DNA from: Euonymus europaeus | Lineage: Eukaryota > Streptophyta > Magnoliopsida > Celastrales > Celastraceae | Reading direction: 5' to 3' | DNA: 64,000 nt | NCBI GenBank assembly: GCA_963580455.1 | Contig: OY756972.1 | Location: 13,345,001 to 13,409,000 of the forward strand | Shown: in pieces, positions 12,002-24,290 of the stretch | How positions within the stretch are numbered: the first letter of the stretch is position 1 | How the letters are laid out: each line of letters starts with the position of its first letter | Made by a program: the position numbers and the translations under genes | Notes under the pieces: model-generated | The model's database searches: none | Told to the model about the DNA's origin: nothing | What the model saw: the letters and a program-made list of their open reading frames with translations, nothing else

Positions 12002-14130
12002 CGGTTTTGTCCATTTGTCATAGAAAGTTGGTGTTTTGGCATCGAAATAATCTAGGGAGCTTATACTCGTAAAATTTGACATAGAAGAACAATAAAAAGT
12101 CTATCCCGAGCAACTTTGATAGTCCGAAGTTGCTCAACTCTCTCTATGGAGGAGCTTTTAATGGTTTTGTCTATTTGTCATAGAAAGTTGGTGTTTTGGC
12201 ATCGAAATAATCTATGAAGCTTAAACTCGTAAAATTTGACATATAAGAACAATAAAAAGTGTACACCGAGCAACTTTAATGGTCCGAAGTTGCTCAACTG
12301 TCTCTATGGAGGAGCTTTTAACGGTTTTGTCCATTTGTCATAGAAAGTTTGTGTTTTGGCATCGAAATAATCTATGAAGCTTATACTCATAAAATTTGAC
12401 ATATAAGAACAATAAAAATTGTACACGGAGCAACTTTGATGGTCCGAAGTTGCTCAACTCTGTCTATGGAGGCGCTTTTAACGGTTTTTTCCATTTGTCA
12501 TAGAAAGTTGTTGTTTTGGCATCGAAATAATCTATGAAGCTTATACTCATAAAATTTGACATATAAGAACAATAAAAAGTGTACACGGAGCAACCTTGAT
12601 GGTCCGAAGTTGCTCAACTCTTTCTATGGAGGAGCTTTTAACGGTTTTGTCCATTTGTCATAGAAAGTTGGTGTTTTGGCATCGAAATAATCTAGGAAGC
12701 TTATACTCATAAAATTTGACATATAAGAACAATAAAAATTGTACACCGAGCAACTTTGATGGTCCGAAGTTGCTCCACTCTCTCTATGGAGGAGCTTTTA
12801 ACGGTTTTGTCCATTTGTCATAGAAAGTTGGTGTTTTGGCATCGAAATAATCTAGGAAGCTTATACTCGTAAAATTTTGACATATAAGAACAATAAAAAT
12901 TGTACACCGAGCAACTTTGATGGTTCGAAGTTGCTCAACTCTCTTTATGGAGGAGCTTTTAACGGTTTTGTCCATTTGTCATAGAAAGTTGGTGTTTTGG
13001 CATCAAAATAATCTATGAAGCTTATACTCATAAAATTTGACTTATAAGAACAATAAAAATTGTACACCGAGCAACTTTCATGGTCCAAAGTTGCCCAACT
13101 CCCTCTATGGAGGAGCTTTTAACGGTTTTGTCCATTTGTCATAGAAAGTTGTTGTTTTGGCATCGAAATATTCTATGAAGCTTATACTCATAAAATTTGA
13201 CATATAAGAACAATAAAAATTGTACACCGAGCAACTTTCATGGTCCAAAGTTGCTCAACTCCCTCTATGGATGAGCTTTTAACGGTTTTGTCCATTTGTC
13301 ATAGAAAGTTGGTGTTTTGGCATCGAAATAATCTAGGGAGCTTATACTCGTAAAATTTGACATAGAAGAACAATAAAAAGTCTATCCCGAGCAACTTTGA
13401 TAGTCCGAAGTTGCTCAACTCTCTCTATTGAGGAGCTTTTAATGGTTTTGTCTATTTGTCATAGAAAGTTGTTGTTTTGGCATCGAAATAATCTATGAAG
13501 CTTAAACTCGTAAAATTTGACATATAAGAACAATAAAAAGTGTACACCGAGCAACTTTAATGGTCCGAAGTTGCTCAACTGTCTCTATGGAGGAGCTTTT
13601 AACGGTTTTGTCCATTTGTCATAGAAAGTTTGTGTTTTGGCATCGAAATAATCTATGAAGCTTATACTTATAAAATTTGACATATAAGAACAATAAAAAT
13701 TGTACACGGAGCAACTTTGATGGTCCGAAGTTGCTCAACTCTGTCTATGGAGGCGCTTTTAACGGTTTTTTCCATTTGTCATAGAAAGTTGTTGTTTTGG
13801 CATCGAAATAATCTATGAAGCTTATACTCATAAAATTTGACATAGAAGAACAATAAAAAGTCTATCCCGAGGAACATTGATAGTCCGAAGTTGCTCAACT
13901 GTCTCTATGGAGGAGCTTTTAACGGTTTTGTCCATTTGTCATAGAAAGTTGGTGTTTTGCCATCGAAATAATCTAGGGAGCTTATACTCGTAAAATTTGA
14001 CATAGAAGAACAATAAAAAGTCTATCCCGAGCAACTTTGATGGTCCGAAGTTGCTCAACTCTGTCTATGGAGGAGCTTTTAACGATTTTGTCCATTTGTC
14101 ATAGAAAGTTGTTGTTTTGGCATCGAAATA
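12002..14130 (+). repeat. 23-monomer HOR, copy 3, truncated by a deletion of about 6 monomers
   Basis: Follows copy 2 at the 3681-bp offset until about 14080-14130. The sequence then jumps to the equivalent of about 11430, and the offset falls to 2722 bp, a loss of 959 bp (6 monomers). The deletion keeps the 160-bp register, as expected from unequal exchange between misaligned monomers. Confidence 0.8.
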
Positions 14131-16464
14131 TTCTATGAAGCTTATACTCATAAAATTTGACATATAAGAACAATAAAAATTGTACACCGAGCAACTTTGA
14201 TGGTCCGAAGTTGCTCCACTCTCTCTATGGAAGAGCTTTTAACGGTTTTGTCCATTTGTCATAGAAAGTTGGTGTTTTGGCATCGAAATAATCTAGGAAG
14301 CTTATACTCGTAAAATTTTGACATATAAGAACAATAAAAATTGTACACCGAGCAACTTTGATGGTTCGAAGTTGCTCAACTCTCTTTATGGAGGAGCTTT
14401 TAACGGTTTTGTCCATTTGTCATAGAAAGTTGGTGTTTTGGCATCAAAATAATCTATGAAGCTTATACTCATAAAATTTGACTTATAAGAACAATAAAAA
14501 TTGTACACCGAGCAACTTTCATGGTCCAAAGTTGCCCAACTCCCTCTATGGAGGAGCTTTTAACGGTTTTGTCCATTTGTCATAGAAAGTTGTTGTTTTG
14601 GCATCGAAATATTCTATGAAGCTTATACTCATAAAATTTGACATATAAGAAAAATAAAAATTGTACACCGAGCAACTTTCATGGTCCAAAGTTGCTCAAC
14701 TCCCTCTATGGATGAGCTTTTAACGGTTTTGTCCATTTGTCATAGAAAGTTGGTGTTTTGGCATCGAAATAATCTAGGGAGCTTATACTCGTAAAATTTG
14801 ACATAGAAGAACAATAAAAAGTCTATCCCGAGCAACTTTGATAGTCCGAAGTTGCTCAACTCTCTCTATGGAGGAGCTTTTAATGGTTTTGTCTATTTGT
14901 CATAGAAAGTTGGTGTTTTGGCATCGAAATAATCTATGAAGCTTAAACTCGTAAAATTTGACATATAAGAACAATAAAAAGTGTACACCGAGCAACTTTA
15001 ATGGTCCGAAGTTGCTCAACTGTCTCTATGGAGGAGCTTTTAATGGTTTTGTCCATTTGTCATAGAAAGTTTGTGTTTTGGCATCGAAATAATCTATGAA
15101 GCTTATACTCATAAAATTTGACATATAAGAACAATAAAAATTGTACACGGAGCAACTTTGATGGTCCGAAGTTGCTCAACTCTGTCTATGGAGGCGCTTT
15201 TAACGGTTTTGTCCATTTGTCATAGAAAGTTGTTGTTTTGGCATCGAAATAATCTATGAAGCTTATACTCATAAAATTTGACATAGAAGAACAATAAAAA
15301 GTCTATCCCGGGGAACTTTGATAGTCCGAAGTTGCTCAACTGTCTCTATGGAGGAGCTTTTAACGGTTTTGTCCATTTGTCATAGAAAGTTGGTGTTTTG
15401 ACATCGAAATAATCTAGGGAGCTTATACTCGTAAAATTTGACATAGAAGAACAATAAAAAGTCTATCCCGAGCAACTTTGATGGTCCGAATTTGCTCAAC
15501 TCTGTCTATGGAGGAGCTTTTAACGGTTTTGTGCATTTGTCATAGAAAGTTGTTGTTTTGGCATAAAATAATCTAGGAAGCTTATACTCATAAAATTTGA
15601 CATATAAGAACAATAAAAATTGTACACCGAGCAACTTTCATGGTCCAAAGTTGCTCAACTCCCTCTTTGGAGGAGCTTTTAACGGTTTTATCCATTTGTC
15701 ATAGAAAGTTGGTGTTTTGGCATCGAAATAATCTAGGGAGCTTATACTCGTAAAATTTGACATAGAAGAACAATAAAAAGTCTATCCCGAGCAACTTTGA
15801 TAGTCCGAAGTTGCTCAACTCTCTCTATGGAGGAGCTTTTAACGGTTTTGTTCATTTGTCATACAAAATTGGTGTTTTGGCATCGAAATAATCTATGAAG
15901 CTTTAACTCGTAAAATTTGACATATAAGAACAATAAAAAGTGTACACCGAGAAACTTTGATGATCCGAAGTTGCTCAGCTCTCTCTATGGAGGAGCTTTT
16001 AACGGTTTTGTCCATTGGTCATAGAAAGTTGGTGTTTTGGCATCGAAATAATCTAGGAAGCTTATACTCATAAAATTTGACATATAAGAACAATAAAAAA
16101 TGTATACCGAGCAACTTTCATGGTCCAAAGTTGCTCAACTCCCTCTTTGGAGGAGCTTTTAACGGTTTTGTCCATTTGTCATAGAAAGTTGTTGTTTTGG
16201 CATCGAAATAATCTATGAAGCTTATACTCATAAAATTTGACATATAAGAACAATAAAAATTGTACACCGAGCAACTTTCATGGTCCAAAGTTGCTCAACT
16301 CCCTCTTTGGAGGAGCTTTTAACGGTTTTGTCCATTTGTCATAGAAAGTTGTTGTTTTGGCATCGAAATAATCTAGGAAGCTTATACTCATAAAATTTGA
16401 CATATAAGAACAATAAAAATTGTACACCGAGCAACTTTGATGGTCCGAAGTTGCTCCACTCTCT
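14131..16464 (+). repeat. Shortened HOR copy (14 of 15 monomers of the larger sub-unit)
   Basis: From GCTCCACTC at about 14214 to the next at about 16454 is 2240 bp, versus 2400 bp for the matching sub-unit at 5422-7821. One monomer, the GGAAAGTTAGTG / TTTCGCATCG type, is missing near 16.3-16.4 kb. Private changes include GCATAAAATAATC at about 15562 (one-base loss) and CCGGGGAAC at about 15309. It has more private variants than copies 1-2, so it appears older or less homogenised. Confidence 0.78.
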
Positions 16465-16829
16465 CTATGGAGAAGCTTTTAACGGTTTTGTCCATTTGTC
16501 ATAGAAAGTTGGTGTTTTGGCATCGAAATAATCTAGGAAGCTTATACTCGTAAAATTTTGACATATAAGAACAATAAAAATTGTACACCGAGCAACTTTG
16601 ATGGATCGAAGTTGCTCAACTCTCTTTATGGAGGAGCTTTTAACGGTTTTGTCCATTTGTCATAGAAAGTTGGTGTTTTGCCATCAAAATAATCTATGAA
16701 GCTTATACTCATAAAATTTGACTTATAAGAACAATAAAAATTGTACACCGAGCAACTTTCATGGTCCAAAGTTGCCCAACTCCCTCTATGGAGGAGCTTT
16801 TAACGGTTTTGTCCATTTGTCATAGAAAG
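16465..16829 (+). repeat. HOR remnant and junction to the next block
   Basis: Starts like the other 23-monomer HOR copies, with a 161-bp unit at about 16551, the last of eleven such units in the window. It then passes into a different arrangement after about 16.8 kb. No gene is seen. Confidence 0.7.
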
Positions 16830-18589
16830 TTGTTGTTTTGGCATCGAAATAATCTATGAAGCTTATACTCATAAAATTTGACATATAAGAACAATAAAAA
16901 TTGTACACCGAGCAACTTTCATGGTCCAAAGTTGCTCAACTCCCTCTATGGAGGACTTTTTAACAGATTTTTCCATTTGTCATAGAAAGTTAGTGTTTTC
17001 GCATCGAAATAATCTAGGAAGCTTATACTCATAAAATTTGACATATAAGAACAATAAAAAGTGTACACGGAGTAACCTTGATGGTCCGAAGTTGCTCAAC
17101 TCTTTCTATGGAGGAGCTTTTAACGATTTTGTCCATTTTTCATAGAAAGTTGTTGTTTTGGCAATGAAATAATCTATGAAGCTTATACTCATAAAATTTG
17201 ACATATAAGAACAATAAAAATTGTACACCGAGCAACTTTCATGGTCCAAAGTTGCTCAACTCCCTCTTTGGAGGAGCTTTTAACGGTTTTGTCCATTTGT
17301 CATAGAAAGTTGGTGTTTTGGCATCGAAATAATCTAGGAAGCTTATACTCATAAAATTTGACATATAAGAACAATAAAAATTGTACACCGAGCAACTTTC
17401 ATGGTCCAAAGTTGCTCAACTCCCTCTATAGAGCAGCTTTTAACGGTTTTGTCCATTTGTCATAGAAAGTTGGTGTTTTGGCATCGAAATAATCTAGGAA
17501 GCTTATACTCATAAAATTTGACATATAAGAACAATAAATATTGTACACGGAGCAACTTTGATGGTCTGAAGTTGCTCAACTCTGTCTATGGAGGAGCTTT
17601 TAACGATTTTGTCCATTTGTCATAGAAAGTTGTTGTTTTGGCAACGAAATAATCTATGAAGCTTATACTCATAAAATTTGACATATAAGAACAATAAAAA
17701 TTGTACACCGATCAACTTTCATGGTCCAAAGTTGCTCAACTCCCTCTTTGGAGGAGCTCTTAACGGTTTTGCCCATTTGTCATAGAAAGTTGGTGTTTTG
17801 GCATCGAAATAATCTAGTAAACTTATTCTCGTAAATTTTGACATATAAGAACTGTAAAAATTGTACACCGAGGCACCTTGATGGTCCGAAGTTGCTCAAC
17901 TCTCTCTATGGAGGAGCTTTTAACGATTTTGTCCATTTGTCATAGAAAGTTGGTGTTTTCGCATCGAAATAATCTAGGAAGCTTATACTCATAAAATTTG
18001 ACATATAAGAACAATAAAAAGTGTACACGGAGCAACCTTGATGGTCCGAAGTTGCTCAACTATTTCTATAGAGGAGCTTTTAATGATTTTGTCCATTTGT
18101 CATAGAAAGTTGTTGTTTTGGCAACGAAATAATCTATGAAGCTTATACTCAAAAAAGTTGACATATAAGAACATTAAAAATTGTACACCGAGCAACTTTC
18201 ATGGTCCAAAGTTGCTCAACTCTCTCTATGGATGAGCTTTTAACGTTTTTGTCCATTTGTGATAGAAAGTTGGTGTTTTGGCATCGAAATAATCTAGGTA
18301 GCTTATACTCGTAAAATTTGACATAGAAGAACAATAAAAAGTCTATCCCGAGCAACTTTGATAGTCCGAAGTTGCTCAACTCTCTCTATGGAGGAGCTTT
18401 TAACGGTTTTGTCCATTTGTCATAGAAAGTTGTTGTTTTGGCATCGAAATAATCTATGAAGCTTAAACTCGTAAAATTTGACATATAAGAACAATAAAAA
18501 GTGTACACCGAGCAACTTTGATGGTCCGAAGTTCCTCAACTCTCTCTATGGAGGAGCTTTTAACGGTTTTGTCCATTTGTCATAGAAAG
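16830..18589 (+). repeat. 11-monomer repeat (1760 bp), copy 1
   Basis: Paired with 18590-20190. Markers in order: GAGGACTTTTTAACAG at about 16951, GTCCATTTTTCATAG at about 17130, CTATAGAGCAGC at about 17426 (only in this copy), GGTCTGAAG at about 17564, GAGGCACC at about 17870, AAAAAAGTTGACATATAAG at about 18150 and GTTCCTCAAC at 18531. Confidence 0.8.
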
Positions 18590-20190
18590 TTGGTGTTTTG
18601 GCATCGAAATAATCTATGAAGCTTATACTCATAAAATTTGACATATAAGAACAATAAAAATTGTACACCGAGCAACTTTCATGGTCCAAAGTTGCTCAAC
18701 TCCCTCTATGGAGGACTTTTTAACAGATTTTTCCATTTGTCATAGAAAGTTAGTGTTTTCGCATCGAAATAATCTAGGAAGCTTATACTCATAAAATTTG
18801 ACATATAAGAACAATAAAAAGTGTACACGGAGTAACCTTGATGGTCCGAAGTTGCTCAACTCTTTCTATGGAGGAGCTTTTAACGATTTTGTCCATTTTT
18901 CATAGAAAGTTGTTGTTTTGGCAATGAAATAATCTATGAAGCTTATACTCATAAAATTTGACATATAAGAACAATAAAAATTGTACACCGAGCAACTTTC
19001 ATGGTCCAAAGTTGCTCAACTCCCTCTTTGGAGGAGCTTTTAACGGTTTTGTCCATTTGTCATAGAAAGTTGGTGTTTTGGCATCGAAATAATCTAGGAA
19101 GCTTATACTCATAAAATTTGACATATAAGAACAATAAATATTGTACACGGAGCAACTTTGATGGTCTGAAGTTGCTCAACTCTGTCTATGGAGGAGCTTT
19201 TAACGATTTTGTCCATTTGTCATAGAAAGTTGTTGTTTTGGCAACGAAATAATCTATGAAGCTTATACTCATAAAATTTGACATATAAGAACAATAAAAA
19301 TTGTACACCGAGCAACTTTCATGGTCCAAAGTTGCTCAACTCCCTCTTTGGAGGAGCTCTTAACGGTTTTGTCCATTTGTCATAGAAAGTTGGTGTTTTG
19401 GCATCGAAATAATCTAGTAAACTTATTCTCGTAAATTTTGACATATAAGAACTGTAAAAATTGTACACCGAGGCACCTTGATGGTCCGAAGTTGCTCAAC
19501 TCTCTCTATGGAGGAGCTTTTAACGATTTTGTCCATTTGTCATAGAAAGTTGGTGTTTTCGCATCGAAATAATCTAGGAAGCTTATACTCATAAAATTTG
19601 ACATATAAGAACAATAAAAAGTGTACACGGAGCAACCTTGATGGTCCGAAGTTGCTCAACTATTTCTATAGAGGAGCTTTTAATGATTTTGTCCATTTGT
19701 CATAGAAAGTTGTTGTTTTGGCAACGAAATAATCTATGAAGCTTATACTCAAAAAATTTGACATATAAGAACATTAAAAATTGTACACCGAGCAACTTTC
19801 ATGGTCCAAAGTTGCTCAACTCTCTCTATGGATGAGCTTTTAACGTTTTTGTCCATTTGTGATAGAAAGTTGGTGTTTTGGCATCGAAATAATCTAGGTA
19901 GCTTATACTCGTAAAATTTGACATAGAAGAACAATAAAAAGTCTATCCCGAGCAACTTTGATAGTCCGAAGTTGCTCAACTCTCTCTATGGAGGAGCTTT
20001 TAACGGTTTTGTCCATTTGTCATAGAAAGTTGTTGTTTTGGCATCGAAATAATCTATGAAGCTTAAACTCGTAAAATTTGACATATAAGAACAATAAAAA
20101 GTGTACACCGAGCAACTTTGATGGTCCGAAGTTCCTCAACTCTCTCTATGGAGGAGCTTTTAACGGTTTTGTCCATTTGTCATAGAAAGT
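18590..20190 (+). repeat. 11-monomer repeat, copy 2, one monomer shorter (1600 bp)
   Basis: Offset to copy 1 is 1760 bp at its start (GAGGACTTTTTAACAG at 18711) and 1600 bp after about 19.1 kb. The monomer with CTATAGAGCAGC is therefore missing here. The loss is exactly one unit and leaves the phase untouched. Confidence 0.8.
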
Positions 20191-20927
20191 TGGTGTTTTG
20201 GCATCGAAATAATCTATGAAGCTTATACTCATAAAATTTGACATATAAGAAAAATAAAAATTGTACACGGAGCAACTTTGATGGTCCGAAGTTGCCCAAC
20301 TCTGTCTATGAAGGAGCTTTTAACGGTTTTGTCCATTTGTCATAGAAAGTTGGTGTTTTGGCATCGAAATAATCTAGGAAGCTTATACTCATAAAATTTG
20401 ACATATAAGAACAATAAAAAGTGTACACGGAGCAACCTTGATGGTCCGAAGTTGCTCAACTCTGTCTATGGAGGAGCTTTTAACGATTTTGTCCATTTGT
20501 CATAGAAAGTTGTTGTTTTGACATCGAAATAATGTATGAAGCTTATATTCATAAAATTTGACATATAAGAACAATAAAAATTGTACACCGAGCAACTTTC
20601 ATGGTCCGAAGTTGCTCAACTCTCTCTATGGATGAGCTTTTAACGGTTTTGTCCATTTGTCATAGAAAGTTGGTGTTTTGGCATCGAAATAATCTAGGAA
20701 GCTTATACTCATAAAATTTGACATATAACAACAATAAAAAGTGTACACGGAGCAACCTTGATGGTCCGAAGTTGCTCAACTCTCTCTATGGAGGAGCTTT
20801 TAACGATTTTGTCCATTTGTCATAGAAAGTTGTTGTTTTGGCATCGAAATAATGTATGAAGCTTATACTCATAAAATTTGACATATAAGAACAATAAAAA
20901 TTGTACACCGAGCAACTTTCATGGTCC
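19790..20927 (+). repeat. 1120-bp (7-monomer) tandem duplication, copy 1
   Basis: Overlaps the end of the previous block. Matches 20910-22047 at offset 1120, with markers GTTCCTCAAC (20131 and 21251), GAAAAATAAAAATTG, CTATGAAGGAGC and GCTTATATTC (20541 and 21661). Private differences are few, for example TGACATCG against TGGCATCG near 20520. Confidence 0.78.
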
Positions 20928-22047
20928 AAAGTTGCTCAACCCTCTCTATGGATGAGCTTTTAACGTTTTTGTCCATTTGTGATAGAAAGTTGGCATTTTG
21001 GCATCGAAATAATCTAGGTAGCTTATACTCGTAAAATTTGACATAGAAGAACAATAAAAAGTCTATCCCGAGCAACTTTGATAGTCCGAAGTTGCTCAAC
21101 TCTCTCTATGGAGGAGCTTTTAACGGTTTTGTCCATTTGTCATAGAAAGTTGTTGTTTTGGCATCGAAATAATCTATGAAGCTTAAACTCGTAAAATTTG
21201 ACATATAAGAACAATAAAAAGTGTACACCGAGCAACTTTGATGGTCCGAAGTTCCTCAACTCTCTCTATGGAGGAGCTTTTAACGGTTTTGTCCATTTGT
21301 CATAGAAAGTTGGTGTTTTGGCATCGAAATAATCTATGAAGCTTATACTCATAAAATTTGACATATAAGAAAAATAAAAATTGTACACGGAGCAACTTTG
21401 ATGGTCCGAAGTTGCCCAACTCTGTCTATGAAGGAGCTTTTAACGGTTTTGTCCATTTGTCATAGAAAGTTGGTGTTTTGGCATCGAAATAATCTAGGAA
21501 GCTTATACTCATAAAATTTGACATATAAGAACAATAAAAAGTGTACACGGAGCAACCTTGATGGTCCGAAGTTGCTCAACTCTATCTATGGAGGAGCTTT
21601 TAACGATTTTGTCCATTTGTCATAGAAAGTTGTTGTTTTGGCATCGAAATAATGTATGAAGCTTATATTCATAAAATTTGACATATAAGAACAATAAAAA
21701 TTGTACACCGAGCAACTTTCAAGGTCCGAAGTTGCTCAACTCTCTCTATAGATGAGCTTTTAACGGTTTTGTCCATTTTTCATAGAAAGTTGGTGTTTTG
21801 GCATCGAAATAATCTAGGAAGCTTATACTCATAAAATTTGACATATAAGAACAATAAAAAGTGTACACGGAGCAACCTTGATGGTCCGAAGTTGCTCAAC
21901 TCTCTCTATGGAGGAGCTTTTAACGATTTTGTCCATTTGTCATAGAAAGTTGTTGTTTTGGCATCGAAATAATGTATGAAGCTTATACTCATAAAATTTG
22001 ACATATAAGAACAATAAAAATTGTACACCGAGCAACTTTCATGGTCC
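20910..22047 (+). repeat. 1120-bp (7-monomer) tandem duplication, copy 2
   Basis: Second copy, with private changes TTTCAAGGTCC at about 21719 and GTCCATTTTTCATAG near 21775. It leads directly into a dimer repeat. Confidence 0.78.
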
Positions 22048-22340
22048 GAAGTTGCTCAACTCTCTCTATGGATGAGCTTTTAACGGTTTTGTCCATTTGT
22101 CATAGAAAGTTGGTGTTTTGGCATCGAAATAATCTAGGAAGCTTATACTCATAAAATTTGACATATAAGAACAATAAAAAGTGTACACGGAGCAACCTTG
22201 ATGGTCCGAAGTTGCTCAACTCTCTCTATGGAGGAGCTTTTGACGATTTTGTCCATTTGTCATAGAAAGTTGTTGTTTTGGCATCGAAATAATGTATGAA
22301 GCTTATACTCATAAAATTTGACATATAAGAACAATAAAAA
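21701..22340 (+). repeat. Tandem dimer (2 x 320 bp)
   Basis: Two adjacent 320-bp pairs of monomers (21701-22020 and 22021-22340) are nearly identical. In each, a TTTCATGGTCCGAAG-type unit is followed by a GTGTACACGGAGCAACC unit. This is the shortest-period HOR seen in the left half. Confidence 0.75.
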
Positions 22341-24290
22341 TTATACACCGAGCAACTTTCATGGTCCAAAGTTGCTCAACTCTCTCTATGGATGAGCTTT
22401 TAACGTTTTTGTCCATTTGTGATAGAAAGTTGGTGTTTTGGCATCGAAATAATCTAGGTAGCTTATACTCGTAAAATTTGACATAGAAGAACAATAAAAA
22501 GTCTATCCCGAGCAACTTTGATAGTCCGAAGTTGCTCAACTCTCTCTATGGAGGAGCTTTTAACGGTTTTGTCCATTTGTCATAGAAAGTTGTTGTTTTG
22601 GCATCGAAATAATCTATGAAGCTTAAACTCGTAAAATTTGACATATAAGAACAATAAAAAGTGTACACCGAGCAACTTTAATGGTCCGAAGTTGCTCAAC
22701 TGTCTCTATGGGGGAGCTTTTAACGGTTTTGTCCATTTGTCATAGAAAGTTTGTGTTTTGGCATCGAAATAATCTATGAAGCTTATACTCATAAAATTTG
22801 ACATATAAGAACAATAAAAATTGTACACGGAGCAACTTTGATGGTCCGAAGTTGCTCAACTCTGTTTATGGAGGCGCTTTTAACGATTTTGTCCATTTGT
22901 CATAGAAAGTTGGTGTTTTCGCATCGAAATAATCTAGGAAGCTTATACTCATAAAATTTGACATATAAGAACAATAAAAAGTGTACACGGAGCAACCTTG
23001 ATGGTCCGAAGTTGCTCAACTATTTCTATAGAGGAACTTTTAATGATTTTGTCCATTTGTCATAGAAAGTTGTTGTTTTGGCAACGAAATAATCTATGAA
23101 GCTTATACTCAAAAAATTTGACATATAAGAACATTAAAAATTGTACACCGAGCAACTTTCATGATCCAAAGTTGCTCAACTCTCTCTATGGATGAGCTTT
23201 TAACGTTTTTGTCCATTTGTGATAGAAAGTTGGTGTTTTGGCATCGAAATAATCTAGGTAGCTTATACTCGTAAAATTTGACATAGAAGAACAATAAAAA
23301 GTCTATCCCGAGCAACTTTGATAGTCCGAAGTTGCTCAACTCTCTCTATGGAGGAGCTTTTAACGGTTTTGTCCATTTGTCATAGAAAGTTGTTGTTTTG
23401 GCATCGAAATAATCTATGAAGCTTAAACTCGTAAAATTTGACATATAAGAACAATAAAAAGTGTACACCGAGCAACTTTAATGGTCCGAAGTTGCTCAAC
23501 TGTCTCTATGGAGGAGCTTTTAACGGTTTTGTCCATTTGTCCTAGAAAGTTTGTGTTTTGGCATCGAAATAATCTATGAAGCTTATACTCATAAAATTTG
23601 ACATATAAGAACAATAAAAATTGTACACGGAGCAACTTTGATGGTCCGAAGTTGCTCAACTCTGTTTATGGAGGCGCTTTTAACGATTTTGTCCATTTGT
23701 CATAGAAAGTTGGTGTTTTCGCATCGAAATAATCTAGGAAGCTTATACTCATAAAATTTGACATATAAAAACAATAAAAAGTGTACACGGAGCAACCTTG
23801 ATGGTCCGAAGTTGCTCAACTATTTCTATAGAGGAACTTTTAATGATTTTGTCCATTTGTCATAGAAAGTTGTTGTTTTGGCAACGAAATAATCTATGAA
23901 GCTTATACTCAAAAAATTTGACATATAAGAACATTAAAAATTGTACACCGAGCAACTTTCATGGTCCAAAGTTGCTCAACTCTCTCTATGGATGAGCTTT
24001 TAACGTTTTTGTCCATTTGTGATAGAAAGTTGGTGTTTTGGCATCGAAATAATCTAGGTAGCTTATACTCGTAAAATTTGACATAGAAGAACAATAAAAA
24101 GTCTATCCCGAGCAACTTTGATAGTCCGAAGTTGCTCAACTCTCTCTATGGAGGAGCTTTTAACGGTTTTGTCCATTTGTCATAGAAAGTTGTTGTTTTG
24201 GCATCGAAATAATCTATGAAGCTTAAACTCGTAAAATTTGACATATAAGAACAATAAAAAGTGTACACCGAGCAACTTTGATGGTCCGAA
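22341..24290 (+). repeat. 5-monomer HOR (800 bp), about 2.4 copies
   Basis: Copies at about 22341-23140 and 23141-23940, then a partial third. Markers GAGCAACTTTAATGGTCC (about 22671, 23471) and the AAAAAATTTGACATATAAG unit (23110, 23910) repeat 800 bp apart. TATGGAGGCGC and CTATAGAGGAAC also recur. No gene is seen. Confidence 0.78.
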
